Counted from the stretch's first letter, positions 1 to 6,714 are shown. The stretch: DNA of 7,338 bases from an uncultured Victivallaceae bacterium (GCA_934663655.1 CAKUKT010000121.1:1-7338); one strand, 5' to 3'. Numbers and translations: made by a program. Notes: generated by a model not told the origin, from the sequence alone.

Positions 1-95
1 GACAGGCCACGCACCACGGTTTTGTGAAGATTATTGAACGTCTTGCGGGAGAACATGCGCTTGAATATCGTGCCTCTCGAATTGCTCACTCCCAT
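1..95 (-). CDS. Start of an unidentified protein, cut by the left window edge
   Basis: An open frame begins at an ATG whose complement is at 93-95 and stays open to the left edge, giving 31 complete codons. The start is well supported: a perfect AGGAGG Shine-Dalgarno lies 5 nt upstream, inside the end of the preceding FHA gene. The ATG overlaps that gene's TGA stop by 10 nt, which suggests translational coupling. The visible N-terminus begins MGVSNSRGTIFKRM and is strongly basic (Arg/Lys at residues 7, 12, 13, 17, 18, 25 and 29), with no membrane helix yet. No family can be named from this much sequence. Because it is the next cistron of the tad operon, it is probably another pilus component such as a pseudopilin or an accessory protein, but that is inference from position only. 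Confidence 0.6.
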   Translation of the reverse strand, partial: MGVSNSRGTIFKRMFSRKTFNNLHKTVVRGL

Positions 96-1678
96 ACGTT
101 CCTCCTGAGTGTGAAATAGCGCAGATCGTCGGGCGAGGAGAACACGGTCTTGCATAATTCCAGAACCGCACTCTCCTGCTGACGGTCATTTCTTAGATTC
201 GCCTCGTAATACTGGATTTTCTGGCTGTTGTACCAGATGGTCTGCATGGAACGCAGACGCCGCAACTGCGTAAGCGCGTTCTGCCTCAGGGTCGGATTGT
301 CGTTTTTGACGCTCTCCATCAGGGTGTTCTGAAGCAGAAGATAGGTTCTCGCCCATTCAAACGGAGCCTGTTTGGCCAGGTGTTTTGACACCTCGTCCAT
401 CATCACGGCGGTATCGTCCCCTCCCTTATAGTCCGGATTACCCTCCCAATGCCCCTGCAGATACTGAGCGGAAAATTTCAGGAACGGAGTGTTGGAAATG
501 AAATTCTGTCCGCGGGCACGTTCCGCAACCGGAGTTTCCGCCATTCTCATGAAGGCCTGATCCCCGGTGCGGAAAAACAGAATTTCCCCATACCATGATT
601 CGTTGTCCGCTTCGCGGCGGTATTCGACACTCAAGCAGGGCAAACCATTCTCTGAACCGATGAAAAACACATCGGAAATCTGCGCCAGATTCCATCTCTT
701 ATTGTCCTGCTGCAAATCAGCCAGCAGCGAGGAAAACACCTGTTTGCGCTCCTTGTCCAGGAAGTCGGTGGATTGTTTTTGAATGAAGATGATCCGAAGC
801 GGCACCGAGGCGTCTCTGCCGAAACGGGTGGAGATGGTGATTTTTCCCGGTTCCTGTTCCACACTGGTTTCTCCCGCGATGTTTGGATATGCCAGCGAAA
901 ACGCTCCGGCCTGGTGTCCACCATTGCCGGGATCGAAAAAGGCTCCGAGTTCATAACCGTCCGGCCCGACCGGCCAGGTCAGATTCGCCTCCTGGGGAGA
1001 CGACTTCAGGGAATAAAGCAACACCAGTACGGCAATCGCGCCGACACCGCCGAGAATATATTTGAAAAGCTTTCCCGTGGAACGCTTACGATCCGCGTTG
1101 CGCAGCAGATTCATTTCCTCCAGACTGGCAAGACGGGTACGCATCACATCTGTTTTCAGCACCTCCTCCCCGTTTTCGGGAGTTGAAGGCGGCTGCGGGG
1201 AGATCGCCTTGCTTTCCTCGTCTTGCCCCGGAATGTACGTTTTGTTCCGGTCATCAGAGAGAGCGTCCGGGGTTCCGGCCTCCTGCTGCGGCGGAATCGC
1301 GGTTTTGTTCGGGTCGTCGGCAGCCGCCGCCGGAGCCGCAACGGGAATGACGGTTTTCATTTCTCCGTCTTCGCGAACCGGATTGTTCTCCTGAATTTTC
1401 AGGTGGATTTCCAGCTTTTTGCCCAGGCAGAGCACATCGCCGTCACTCATTTTTCTTCGGACGTCCAAGGACTTGCCCTGGAAAATTGTACCGTGGGAAC
1501 TCAGGTTTTCAGCAAAAACCCCTTCTGCCGTCACATCGAGTTTCAGATGTTTCCCGGAAATATCCGGTTCGACCAGATGGATGTCGGCGGAATGCGAACG
1601 CCCCGCGATGTGTTCGCCCGGAGACAATTCACCTTCCTGAATTTTTTCGTGATCGACGTATATGAGATATTTGATCAT
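86..1678 (-). CDS. FHA-domain, single-pass membrane protein of the Tad operon
   Basis: This is a 530-residue protein. Residues 1-95 form an FHA domain, a phosphothreonine-binding fold, with the GR motif (26-27), the SxxH motif (Ser41, His44) and a late SSHGT motif (60-64). In that motif His62 replaces the usual Asn. Residues 96-200 are a hydrophilic Pro/Ala/acid-rich linker with repeated KTxIP motifs (Thr109, Thr126, Thr147). A basic stretch (RKRS, 197-200) precedes one membrane helix (about 204-224), so the FHA part should be cytoplasmic and residues 225-530 extracytoplasmic. That C-terminal part looks like an alpha/beta domain (about 235-405), loosely reminiscent of the PsbP/DcrB type, followed by a helical segment (about 425-530). 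I cannot assign it firmly. The start has GGGAG 7 nt upstream, overlapping the tadC stop region. A role as a phosphorylation-responsive regulator or scaffold of the Tad machine is inference from the domain and the operon. Confidence 0.85.
   Translation of the reverse strand: MIKYLIYVDHEKIQEGELSPGEHIAGRSHSADIHLVEPDISGKHLKLDVTAEGVFAENLSSHGTIFQGKSLDVRRKMSDGDVLCLGKKLEIHLKIQENNPVREDGEMKTVIPVAAPAAAADDPNKTAIPPQQEAGTPDALSDDRNKTYIPGQDEESKAISPQPPSTPENGEEVLKTDVMRTRLASLEEMNLLRNADRKRSTGKLFKYILGGVGAIAVLVLLYSLKSSPQEANLTWPVGPDGYELGAFFDPGNGGHQAGAFSLAYPNIAGETSVEQEPGKITISTRFGRDASVPLRIIFIQKQSTDFLDKERKQVFSSLLADLQQDNKRWNLAQISDVFFIGSENGLPCLSVEYRREADNESWYGEILFFRTGDQAFMRMAETPVAERARGQNFISNTPFLKFSAQYLQGHWEGNPDYKGGDDTAVMMDEVSKHLAKQAPFEWARTYLLLQNTLMESVKNDNPTLRQNALTQLRRLRSMQTIWYNSQKIQYYEANLRNDRQQESAVLELCKTVFSSPDDLRYFTLRRNVWE
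101..106 (-). promoter_or_regulatory. Strong ribosome binding site for the partial leftmost gene
   Basis: The minus strand reads AGGAGG followed by 5 nt and then ATG. It lies inside the last codons of the upstream FHA gene. Its quality is the main reason to accept the short, edge-truncated frame as a real gene. Confidence 0.75.
1229..1366 (-). repeat. KTxIP motif repeats in the cytoplasmic linker
   Basis: The linker between the FHA domain and the membrane helix contains EMKTVIP (Thr109), DDPNKTAIP (Thr126) and DDRNKTYIP (Thr147). Degenerate forms follow: SKAISP (157-161) and LKTDVM (Thr176, just outside this interval). The Thr126 and Thr147 copies also resemble each other at DNA level: complement segments 1293-1320 and 1231-1258 share most positions. 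This suggests an internal duplication. A Thr followed by hydrophobic residues at +1 to +3 is compatible with Ser/Thr-kinase sites read by FHA domains, but phosphorylation is not shown by sequence. Confidence 0.6.
1394..1678 (-). other. FHA domain of the membrane protein (domain extent)
   Basis: This covers residues 1-95 of the 530-residue protein. The GR motif (26-27) and SxxH (41-44) match the phosphopeptide-binding loops of FHA domains. The segment NLSSHGTIFQG corresponds to the common DLGSxNGTFVNG motif, with His in the Asn position and one residue fewer. Confidence 0.85.
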
Positions 1679-1690
1679 ATGATTTCTCCC

Positions 1691-2599
1691 TTAAAACATT
1701 CCGGCCATACCCGAGGATTGAACTCGTAGATAGATCGGAACGAAAATGATGATGAATACCGAGGGCATGATAAACAAAGCCATCGGGATCATCACGAGCG
1801 AGGGTGCGCGCTGAGCCTTGCGCTCCGCCGCCGCCACACGGACGCGCCGCATTTCTTCGGCGTTGATCCGCAACGTATCGGAGATGGATGCGCCCATTTC
1901 GGTGCCCTGAACCACCGCATTGACCATGCTTCGAAATTCGTCGATGCAGAGCCGGTCCGCCATGGCTTTCAAAGCATCGTTCCGGTTGTTGCCGAGTTCG
2001 AGCATCTTCAACGTGACGCCGAACTCCTGGGTCAACGGACAGACTGCCGAATGCTCCACATAGTAGCGGACGGCGGCGGAAAAATCCAGCCCCGCGGTCA
2101 TGGCGGAGGAAATCAGGTCGATGGAGAACGGCAGATCGCGGCGGATGGAGTTCTGCCTCTCCTGGGCAAGATTTTGAATCTGCACGATCGGGATCAGCCA
2201 GCCGGTGAATCCAGCGACCAGGATTGCCGTAACAACATACGATACGTCCATTTCGAGGAGCAGCATAAACACAATTCCACATGCGGCGAAGAAAACGGCC
2301 CAGAGCAGCTGGGCTCCGAAGACATCCGCTGAATCAAGCGGCAGAGCCGCCAGCTTCAGGTCTTTGGCGATGGCTTCACTCTTGCTTCGGAAGAGTTTCT
2401 TCATCCCGGAACCGAACGTGTCTTTCAGAATCTTTATCTCGCTGTAAAACTCCCGGAAGGTGAACGGCAGGCGCGGATCGGAATACCCTCCCCCGTGGTT
2501 TCTCTTACCGGAAAAATAAAATTTCAGTCCGATCACCAGCATAAACGCGGAAAGAAAGCTCAACAGCCGCGCCAACAGCATATATACTTGTTCATCCAT
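1691..2599 (-). CDS. tadC: TadC, inner-membrane platform protein of the Tad pilus
   Basis: This is a 302-residue GspF-like (T2SSF superfamily) protein that, with TadB, forms the inner-membrane platform of the Tad machine. Four hydrophobic segments are visible, at about 7-29, 94-115, 119-141 and 268-292. The cytoplasmic T2SSF region spans about 154-265, with the typical opening RRDLPFSIDLISSAMTAGLD and a later GTEMGASISDTLR motif (232-244) leading into the last helix. Size and layout match TadC rather than TadB. It follows tadB after 22 nt and precedes the FHA protein by 12 nt. The ribosome site is weak (CAGG about 8 nt upstream of the ATG), and no in-frame Met nearby is better placed. The start is therefore probable rather than certain, and translation may depend on coupling to tadB. 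Confidence 0.93.
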   Translation of the reverse strand: MDEQVYMLLARLLSFLSAFMLVIGLKFYFSGKRNHGGGYSDPRLPFTFREFYSEIKILKDTFGSGMKKLFRSKSEAIAKDLKLAALPLDSADVFGAQLLWAVFFAACGIVFMLLLEMDVSYVVTAILVAGFTGWLIPIVQIQNLAQERQNSIRRDLPFSIDLISSAMTAGLDFSAAVRYYVEHSAVCPLTQEFGVTLKMLELGNNRNDALKAMADRLCIDEFRSMVNAVVQGTEMGASISDTLRINAEEMRRVRVAAAERKAQRAPSLVMIPMALFIMPSVFIIIFVPIYLRVQSSGMAGMF

Positions 2600-2621
2600 G
2601 ATTCCGGCCTGCTTTCCTGTT

Positions 2622-3488
2622 TTATATTTCGACCGTAACGATTTTTTTAATAAACAGATACCCGATGGTTTCCAGAATCAGAACCACGCAGATTGCCGCC
2701 CATCCGAGCACAGTGGTGACCAGCGGCTGCATCAACTGCCGGTCAAGCACGTAAAGAATACCGAACGCCATCAGCGGTGCACAGGCCATGACGATGGATT
2801 CAAACTTGCCCTGAGCGGTCAGCGTGTTGATCTTATCCTCCATGATGGAACGCTGGCGGATCGTGTCGATGATCTTGTCCAGAATATCCGAGAGACTTCC
2901 TCCGGTCTGCTGAGAAATGCCGACCGCGGTGACGAAAAGCTTCAAATTGTCATCCGGCATCCGTTTTTCCAGCCGGACGAGCGCCTCGGTCAAATCGATG
3001 CCGAGACGATATTCGTAAAGCGTCATGGAAATCTCTTCCTGCATAACCCCGCCGATGTCGCGCCCGACAACTTCCAGAGCCTGGGGAAGCGCCACCCCGG
3101 AACGCATGCCGTTGTTCAGCCCCAGCACCACATCCAGCAGCTTGCTTTTGAATGCGAGGTTGCGCTTTTTCACCTTGTTTTTATAATACAGCAGCGGAAG
3201 CGCATACGCCGCTCCTGCCGCCATCAATATGACAATCGGAATCACCCACACGCTGACGCCCGCCACCAGCAGCAGGCAAAGCATAATCAACGCGCCGACG
3301 GTGGCAAAACAAATTTGAATTTTCCGAAGTTTCGGTTTGGATATGAAATATTCCAGCTGCGTTCGTCCATCCCAGCCGCCGGAACGCTCCGCGCCGCTGT
3401 GATCCAAATCGGAGAACAGCGTGCGGCAGAGAATGAAACAGATGCCGGACACCGCGCCAAACACCATGAGAAGAACGAACCAGTGCAT
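2622..3488 (-). CDS. tadB: TadB, inner-membrane platform protein of the Tad pilus
   Basis: This is a 288-residue GspF-like protein, the partner of TadC in the inner-membrane base that couples CpaF ATPase motion to pilin polymerisation. Hydrophobic segments lie at about 4-22, 57-78, 80-102, 229-246 and 254-280. The T2SSF domain lies at about 114-240 and contains the LNNGMRSGVALPQALEVVG stretch, typical of TadB, and a GISQQTGGSLSDILDKI motif (190-206) before the last two helices. The start is well fixed by AAGGAGG 9 nt upstream, which overlaps the TAA stop of cpaF. This points to coupled translation of ATPase and platform protein. No missing parts are evident. Confidence 0.94.
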   Translation of the reverse strand: MHWFVLLMVFGAVSGICFILCRTLFSDLDHSGAERSGGWDGRTQLEYFISKPKLRKIQICFATVGALIMLCLLLVAGVSVWVIPIVILMAAGAAYALPLLYYKNKVKKRNLAFKSKLLDVVLGLNNGMRSGVALPQALEVVGRDIGGVMQEEISMTLYEYRLGIDLTEALVRLEKRMPDDNLKLFVTAVGISQQTGGSLSDILDKIIDTIRQRSIMEDKINTLTAQGKFESIVMACAPLMAFGILYVLDRQLMQPLVTTVLGWAAICVVLILETIGYLFIKKIVTVEI

Positions 3489-3497
3489 ATCTTTTCG

Positions 3498-3504
3498 CCT
3501 CCTT
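3498..3504 (-). promoter_or_regulatory. Ribosome binding site of tadB overlapping the cpaF stop
   Basis: The minus strand reads TAAGGAGG, in which the TAA stop of cpaF is part of the Shine-Dalgarno element, followed by 9 nt and the tadB ATG. The arrangement fixes the tadB start and suggests termination-reinitiation coupling. Confidence 0.7.
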
Positions 3505-5161
3505 ATGCCCGAGGTACAAATACGGACATGTCGAGTTGGAGATCGCCTTTCTGGCGAAGTCTTTCCACAAAGGCCGGAATATTTCCCGTCGGATAATACT
3601 CCCCGACGATTTTCCCGTTTTCATCATATCCGGTCTGCTTGAAAACAAAAATATCATGCATCAGCACAACATCTATTTCCCGTCCGGTAATTTCGGAGAT
3701 CTGCACAATCTTGCGTGATCCGTCCGGAAGACGATCCTGCTGAACAATCAAATTGATGGCGGAAGCGATCTGCTCGCGGATGGCGGTGATCGGGAAATCG
3801 ATGCCCGACATCAACACCATATTTTCCAAACGTGAAATCGCATCCCGCGGCGAGTTGGCGTGACAGGTGGTAAGCGAACCGTCGTGTCCGGTGTTCATCG
3901 CCTGAAGCATGTCCAGTGCTTCCGCGCCGCGGCATTCCCCGACGATGATCCGGTCGGGACGCATGCGCAGGGCGTTGATGACCAGATCCCGGATCTGAAT
4001 CCGTCCCTTCCCTTCGATGTTCGCCGGACGAGATTCCAGCGACACCAGGTTGCGGTGGGAAAGTTTCAATTCGGCGGAGTCCTCAATGGTGATGACGCGT
4101 TCATCCGCCGGGATATATTGAGAGAGCACGTTGAGCAATGTCGTTTTGCCCGATCCGGTTCCCCCGGAAACCAGAATGTTCTGAGCAGCGCGCACCGCCT
4201 CCCGCAGAAACAGGTCAATGCCGGGAGTCATGCTCCCGAAGGCGATCAGGTCTTCGGCGGTCAGCTTCTTTTTCGCAAACTTCCGGATCGTCACCGCCGC
4301 ACCGCGAAGCGAAAGAGGAGAGATGATCGCATTGACCCGGGAACCATCCGGAAGGCGGGCATCCACCATGGGGCTGGCTTCGTCAACGTGGCGGCCAAGC
4401 GGCTCGACAATACGCTGAATAATTGTATTAAGATGTTTGTCGTTGAAAAATCGTGCGCCGGTTTCGTAAATGCGTCCGTGACTTTCCACAAAGATCAGAT
4501 CCGGACCGTTGACCATGATTTCATCCACCTTGTCGGAACGCAACAGGGGGGAAATCGGTCCGTATCCGGTGAGTTCGTCCAGCAGCGACTCCCGCAGTTT
4601 TTCCAGCGGGATGGTGTGCGGCAGTTCGTGACGCAGCTCCTTCAGTGACAGATCGAGCGCGGCGAGCAGTTTTTCACGCATTTCATCATTTGCGATCTGC
4701 TTGGTGGCGATCTCCTGCAGGTTCAGTTTTCCCAGCACATAATTGTGGATACGGTTTTTGAGAGCCATGAGTTCGTCCGTGTAGAGGACGTTGGCGTCGT
4801 CAAAATCAAATGTGCGCGAGGCGCTTTTATCCCCCGGGCTCGCCGGCTGCTTCGGCGGAGCGGAAGCCGCCGATTTCACCAGCCGGATCCGGAACGGACC
4901 GATGAAAACGCAGTCACTCAGACTGAATTCCACTGCCGAGGTAATCGGTCCGTTTTGATTTCTGGTCCCGATTCCGCTGCCGAGATCGGAGATGAAGAAT
5001 GTTTCCGGCCCGCCGAAAAGTTTCGCATGTTTTCTCGACACCGAACTTTCCGTAAGGCAGATATCGCAGGTATCGGAACGCCCGATCAGCCATTCGCCCT
5101 CTTTGTCGCCGAGGTCGATATGGCGCAGAGTTCCGTTGGCTTCGGTTATTTGCAGAAACAT
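3503..5161 (-). CDS. cpaF: CpaF/TadA pilus assembly ATPase with N-terminal FHA domain
   Basis: This is a 552-residue fusion. Residues 1-97 are an FHA domain (GR at 27-28, SRKH at 42-45, DLGSGIGT at 59-66) joined by a Pro/Ala/Ser linker (about 98-118) to a complete CpaF-type secretion ATPase. The ATPase N-domain shows ELTGYGPISPLL (196-207) and IMVNG (215-219). The nucleotide-binding core has Walker A GGTGSGKTT (333-341, Lys339), an Asp-box with ITIEDSAEL (357-365, Glu360/Asp361), a Walker B region IIVGECRGAEA (405-415, Glu409) and a His-box HDGSLTTCHAN (426-436). All catalytic motifs look intact. CpaF hydrolyses ATP in the cytoplasm to drive Flp pilus assembly through TadB/TadC. A GAGGTG ribosome site 5 nt upstream supports the start, which includes the FHA part. 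The FHA domain may let phosphorylated partners recruit or gate the motor, which is inference. Confidence 0.95.
   Translation of the reverse strand: MFLQITEANGTLRHIDLGDKEGEWLIGRSDTCDICLTESSVSRKHAKLFGGPETFFISDLGSGIGTRNQNGPITSAVEFSLSDCVFIGPFRIRLVKSAASAPPKQPASPGDKSASRTFDFDDANVLYTDELMALKNRIHNYVLGKLNLQEIATKQIANDEMREKLLAALDLSLKELRHELPHTIPLEKLRESLLDELTGYGPISPLLRSDKVDEIMVNGPDLIFVESHGRIYETGARFFNDKHLNTIIQRIVEPLGRHVDEASPMVDARLPDGSRVNAIISPLSLRGAAVTIRKFAKKKLTAEDLIAFGSMTPGIDLFLREAVRAAQNILVSGGTGSGKTTLLNVLSQYIPADERVITIEDSAELKLSHRNLVSLESRPANIEGKGRIQIRDLVINALRMRPDRIIVGECRGAEALDMLQAMNTGHDGSLTTCHANSPRDAISRLENMVLMSGIDFPITAIREQIASAINLIVQQDRLPDGSRKIVQISEITGREIDVVLMHDIFVFKQTGYDENGKIVGEYYPTGNIPAFVERLRQKGDLQLDMSVFVPRA
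4871..5161 (-). other. FHA domain fused to CpaF (domain extent)
   Basis: This covers residues 1-97 of the ATPase polypeptide. The GRSDTCDICL, SVSRKHAKL and SDLGSGIGT segments follow the FHA pattern in order and spacing. Ile64 stands where most FHA domains have Asn in the S-x-N-G-T motif. The reading frame runs without interruption into the ATPase, so the fusion is not a frame artefact within this sequence. Confidence 0.9.
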
Positions 5162-5181
5162 TCTTTCACCTCATTTCCGAA

Positions 5182-6693
5182 TTAGAACCAGCGTTCCCAG
5201 AAACTCTTTTCCTCATCAGCTTCCCGGGTGCGCTGCTGGTTGGTTTTGCTGGATTCTTCCAGCGTGTCCGCCGTTTCGGCCGAAGGCGGCATCTTCAGCG
5301 GCGGCGTCCGGCCGGCGACCTGAGGATAGACCAGCAACAGCACCTGACTGTCGTTGAAGCTGTCGGTCTGTTCGGCGCAGATCCAGTTCAACACCGGGAC
5401 CTTGCGAAGGAACGGAATCCCGGAGGGACCGGAACTTTCCTCGACCATATCCTTCATGCCGCCCAGCGCCACGGTTTCGCCGAGTTTGGCGACGATTGTC
5501 GTGGAAACCTTGGTCTGTTTGAGATCGTAGTCGTTGTTTTCCTGAAGCGCGGGAGTGCTGATTTCCAGCTGCATGTCAAGTTTGACGCGATCGTTGCCGA
5601 TCAAGCCGCCTTTGACGCGCATGATAAAACCGTAAGGAACGTCGTTCAGCGTACCGGTACCGCCGGCTCCGCCGTAAACCCGGACCTTCAGCGTGCCGCC
5701 TTCGTGCAAAACCTTGTAATCGTTGGATTCATTACTCATGAAGCTCAGATGTCCGGCACGATGAAAGCGTTTGCAACCGCTTTCCGCCATCAGATTCAGG
5801 ATGGTGCTGACATCGGCTCCGAGATTGTAGCTCTGGTTGGTGCCGCCGCTGAAAATTGTGGAGAAGTCGAAGCCTTGCGCGATATTCACTCCGCCTTTCA
5901 GCAGATTTGCGCCGATCGCGCTGGTATCGGACTTCTTGACCCCGACGAATACCACGCCGACATCCAGCAGCGTCGGTTTAATGATGACCTGGTTGATGAA
6001 TTTAACCGGCTTGCTCTTGTCTTTGCCGTCCAGAGAGATCCAGTCCTGCGTGGCAATAAGCTGCTGGATGGTGGTCAAATCTTCCTGACAATAAACGGAA
6101 CCGCGCAGAATCAACGCATCCTTTTCGCTTTGCAGAGACAAGGCGCCGGGAGAAAGATCGGTAATGTCCTGCACCACCTTGAAACCGGATTTCTCAAACA
6201 AATTTTTCAGCGACAGCATAATTTCCGGGGCGGGGCGGAATATTGTCAGATTGGTGACGTTGTCGCCGTAGCCGGGAAGCACCTTCAACAGCGTCTCCCA
6301 TCCTTCAACGCTGGAAACCTCGCCTTTCAATACGACTTTGTTGCCGTTGATGCTGATTTCCACTTCCGGAACACTGTCCAGATCCCTCCGCAGCGCGTTG
6401 AAAACTTCGCGCACATTGTCATTGACCGTCACGGTGTAGAGTTTTGCGACTGTTCCGGCGGTGATGTGCAGATCGGATTTTCCGACGGCCAGACCGGTGA
6501 CGCGAATCTGGTCGTTGGCAATCGGTTCGGCGGAGATGATCCCCGGATCGGTGATATTGATGTCGGTCGCCCGGAAACCGGGCGTCAAAATAACGATCCC
6601 TTTCAGCGGCACAAAGACCTTTTCACTGTCCTCGGCCATGGCGCCTGCGGCCACAACCGCCATTGCGATCAGAGCGAAAATTTTCTTTAACAT
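5182..6693 (-). CDS. cpaC: CpaC/RcpA outer-membrane secretin of the Tad pilus
   Basis: This is a 503-residue secretin. A signal peptide is clear: KK at 3-4, a hydrophobic core at 5-17 and AMA at 18-20 before Glu21. An N-terminal secretin-associated domain (about 25-92) has the DPGIISAEP and GLAVGKSDLHIT features seen in CpaC. Two BON-like segments follow (about 92-148 and 155-218). The secretin domain runs from about 233 to 456. It has a QVIIKPTLLDVGVVFVGVKK entry strand (235-254), VPYGFIMRVKG (352-362), TIVAKLGETVALGGM (399-413) and the hallmark GIPFLRKVPVLNW (425-437) before LLLVYPQV. The polar tail (about 461-503) ends in FWERWF. The protein should form the outer-membrane pore for the pilus. 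AAGGAG lies 6 nt before the ATG. Length is normal for the family. Confidence 0.93.
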   Translation of the reverse strand: MLKKIFALIAMAVVAAGAMAEDSEKVFVPLKGIVILTPGFRATDINITDPGIISAEPIANDQIRVTGLAVGKSDLHITAGTVAKLYTVTVNDNVREVFNALRRDLDSVPEVEISINGNKVVLKGEVSSVEGWETLLKVLPGYGDNVTNLTIFRPAPEIMLSLKNLFEKSGFKVVQDITDLSPGALSLQSEKDALILRGSVYCQEDLTTIQQLIATQDWISLDGKDKSKPVKFINQVIIKPTLLDVGVVFVGVKKSDTSAIGANLLKGGVNIAQGFDFSTIFSGGTNQSYNLGADVSTILNLMAESGCKRFHRAGHLSFMSNESNDYKVLHEGGTLKVRVYGGAGGTGTLNDVPYGFIMRVKGGLIGNDRVKLDMQLEISTPALQENNDYDLKQTKVSTTIVAKLGETVALGGMKDMVEESSGPSGIPFLRKVPVLNWICAEQTDSFNDSQVLLLVYPQVAGRTPPLKMPPSAETADTLEESSKTNQQRTREADEEKSFWERWF

Positions 6694-6699
6694 GGCGAA

Positions 6700-6705
6700 C
6701 TCCTT
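6700..6705 (-). promoter_or_regulatory. Ribosome binding site of cpaC
   Basis: AAGGAG lies 6 nt before the ATG on the minus strand, within the 21-nt gap after cpaB. It supports the start that includes the complete signal peptide. Confidence 0.7.
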
Positions 6706-6714
6706 GTGGTTAAT

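Noticed and set aside
1295..1345. GC-rich GCC/GCG tract that might be a hairpin or low-complexity repeat
   Set aside because: It is explained by codons for the Ala/Pro-rich linker (AAPAAAADD) of the FHA protein, and no T-run or stable stem consistent with a terminator follows.
1674..1683. Perfect 10-bp palindrome ATCATATGAT over the start codon of the FHA gene
   Set aside because: A 10-bp AT-rich palindrome is easily produced by chance, it is not repeated elsewhere in the window, and it lies inside an operon without promoter features.
1629..2282. A 217-codon minus-strand frame overlapping tadC in another phase
   Set aside because: Its product is Arg/Gly/His-rich and lacks domain character, while the tadC frame gives a full T2SSF protein. 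There is also no sign of a frameshift in tadC.
2598..3596. A 332-codon open frame on the plus strand opposite tadB
   Set aside because: It is the antisense of a clear TadB gene and of the 3' end of cpaF. Its translation is rich in His/Arg/Gln with no domain pattern, and no ribosome site supports it. Long antisense frames are expected with this base composition.
3860..4648. A 262-codon open frame on the plus strand opposite the CpaF core
   Set aside because: The minus strand here encodes the Walker A, Walker B and His-box region of the ATPase, so the plus-strand frame is coincidental.
5704..6690. A 328-codon open frame on the plus strand opposite cpaC
   Set aside because: It lies entirely within the convincing secretin gene on the other strand, and its product has no recognisable motif. 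It is a shadow frame.
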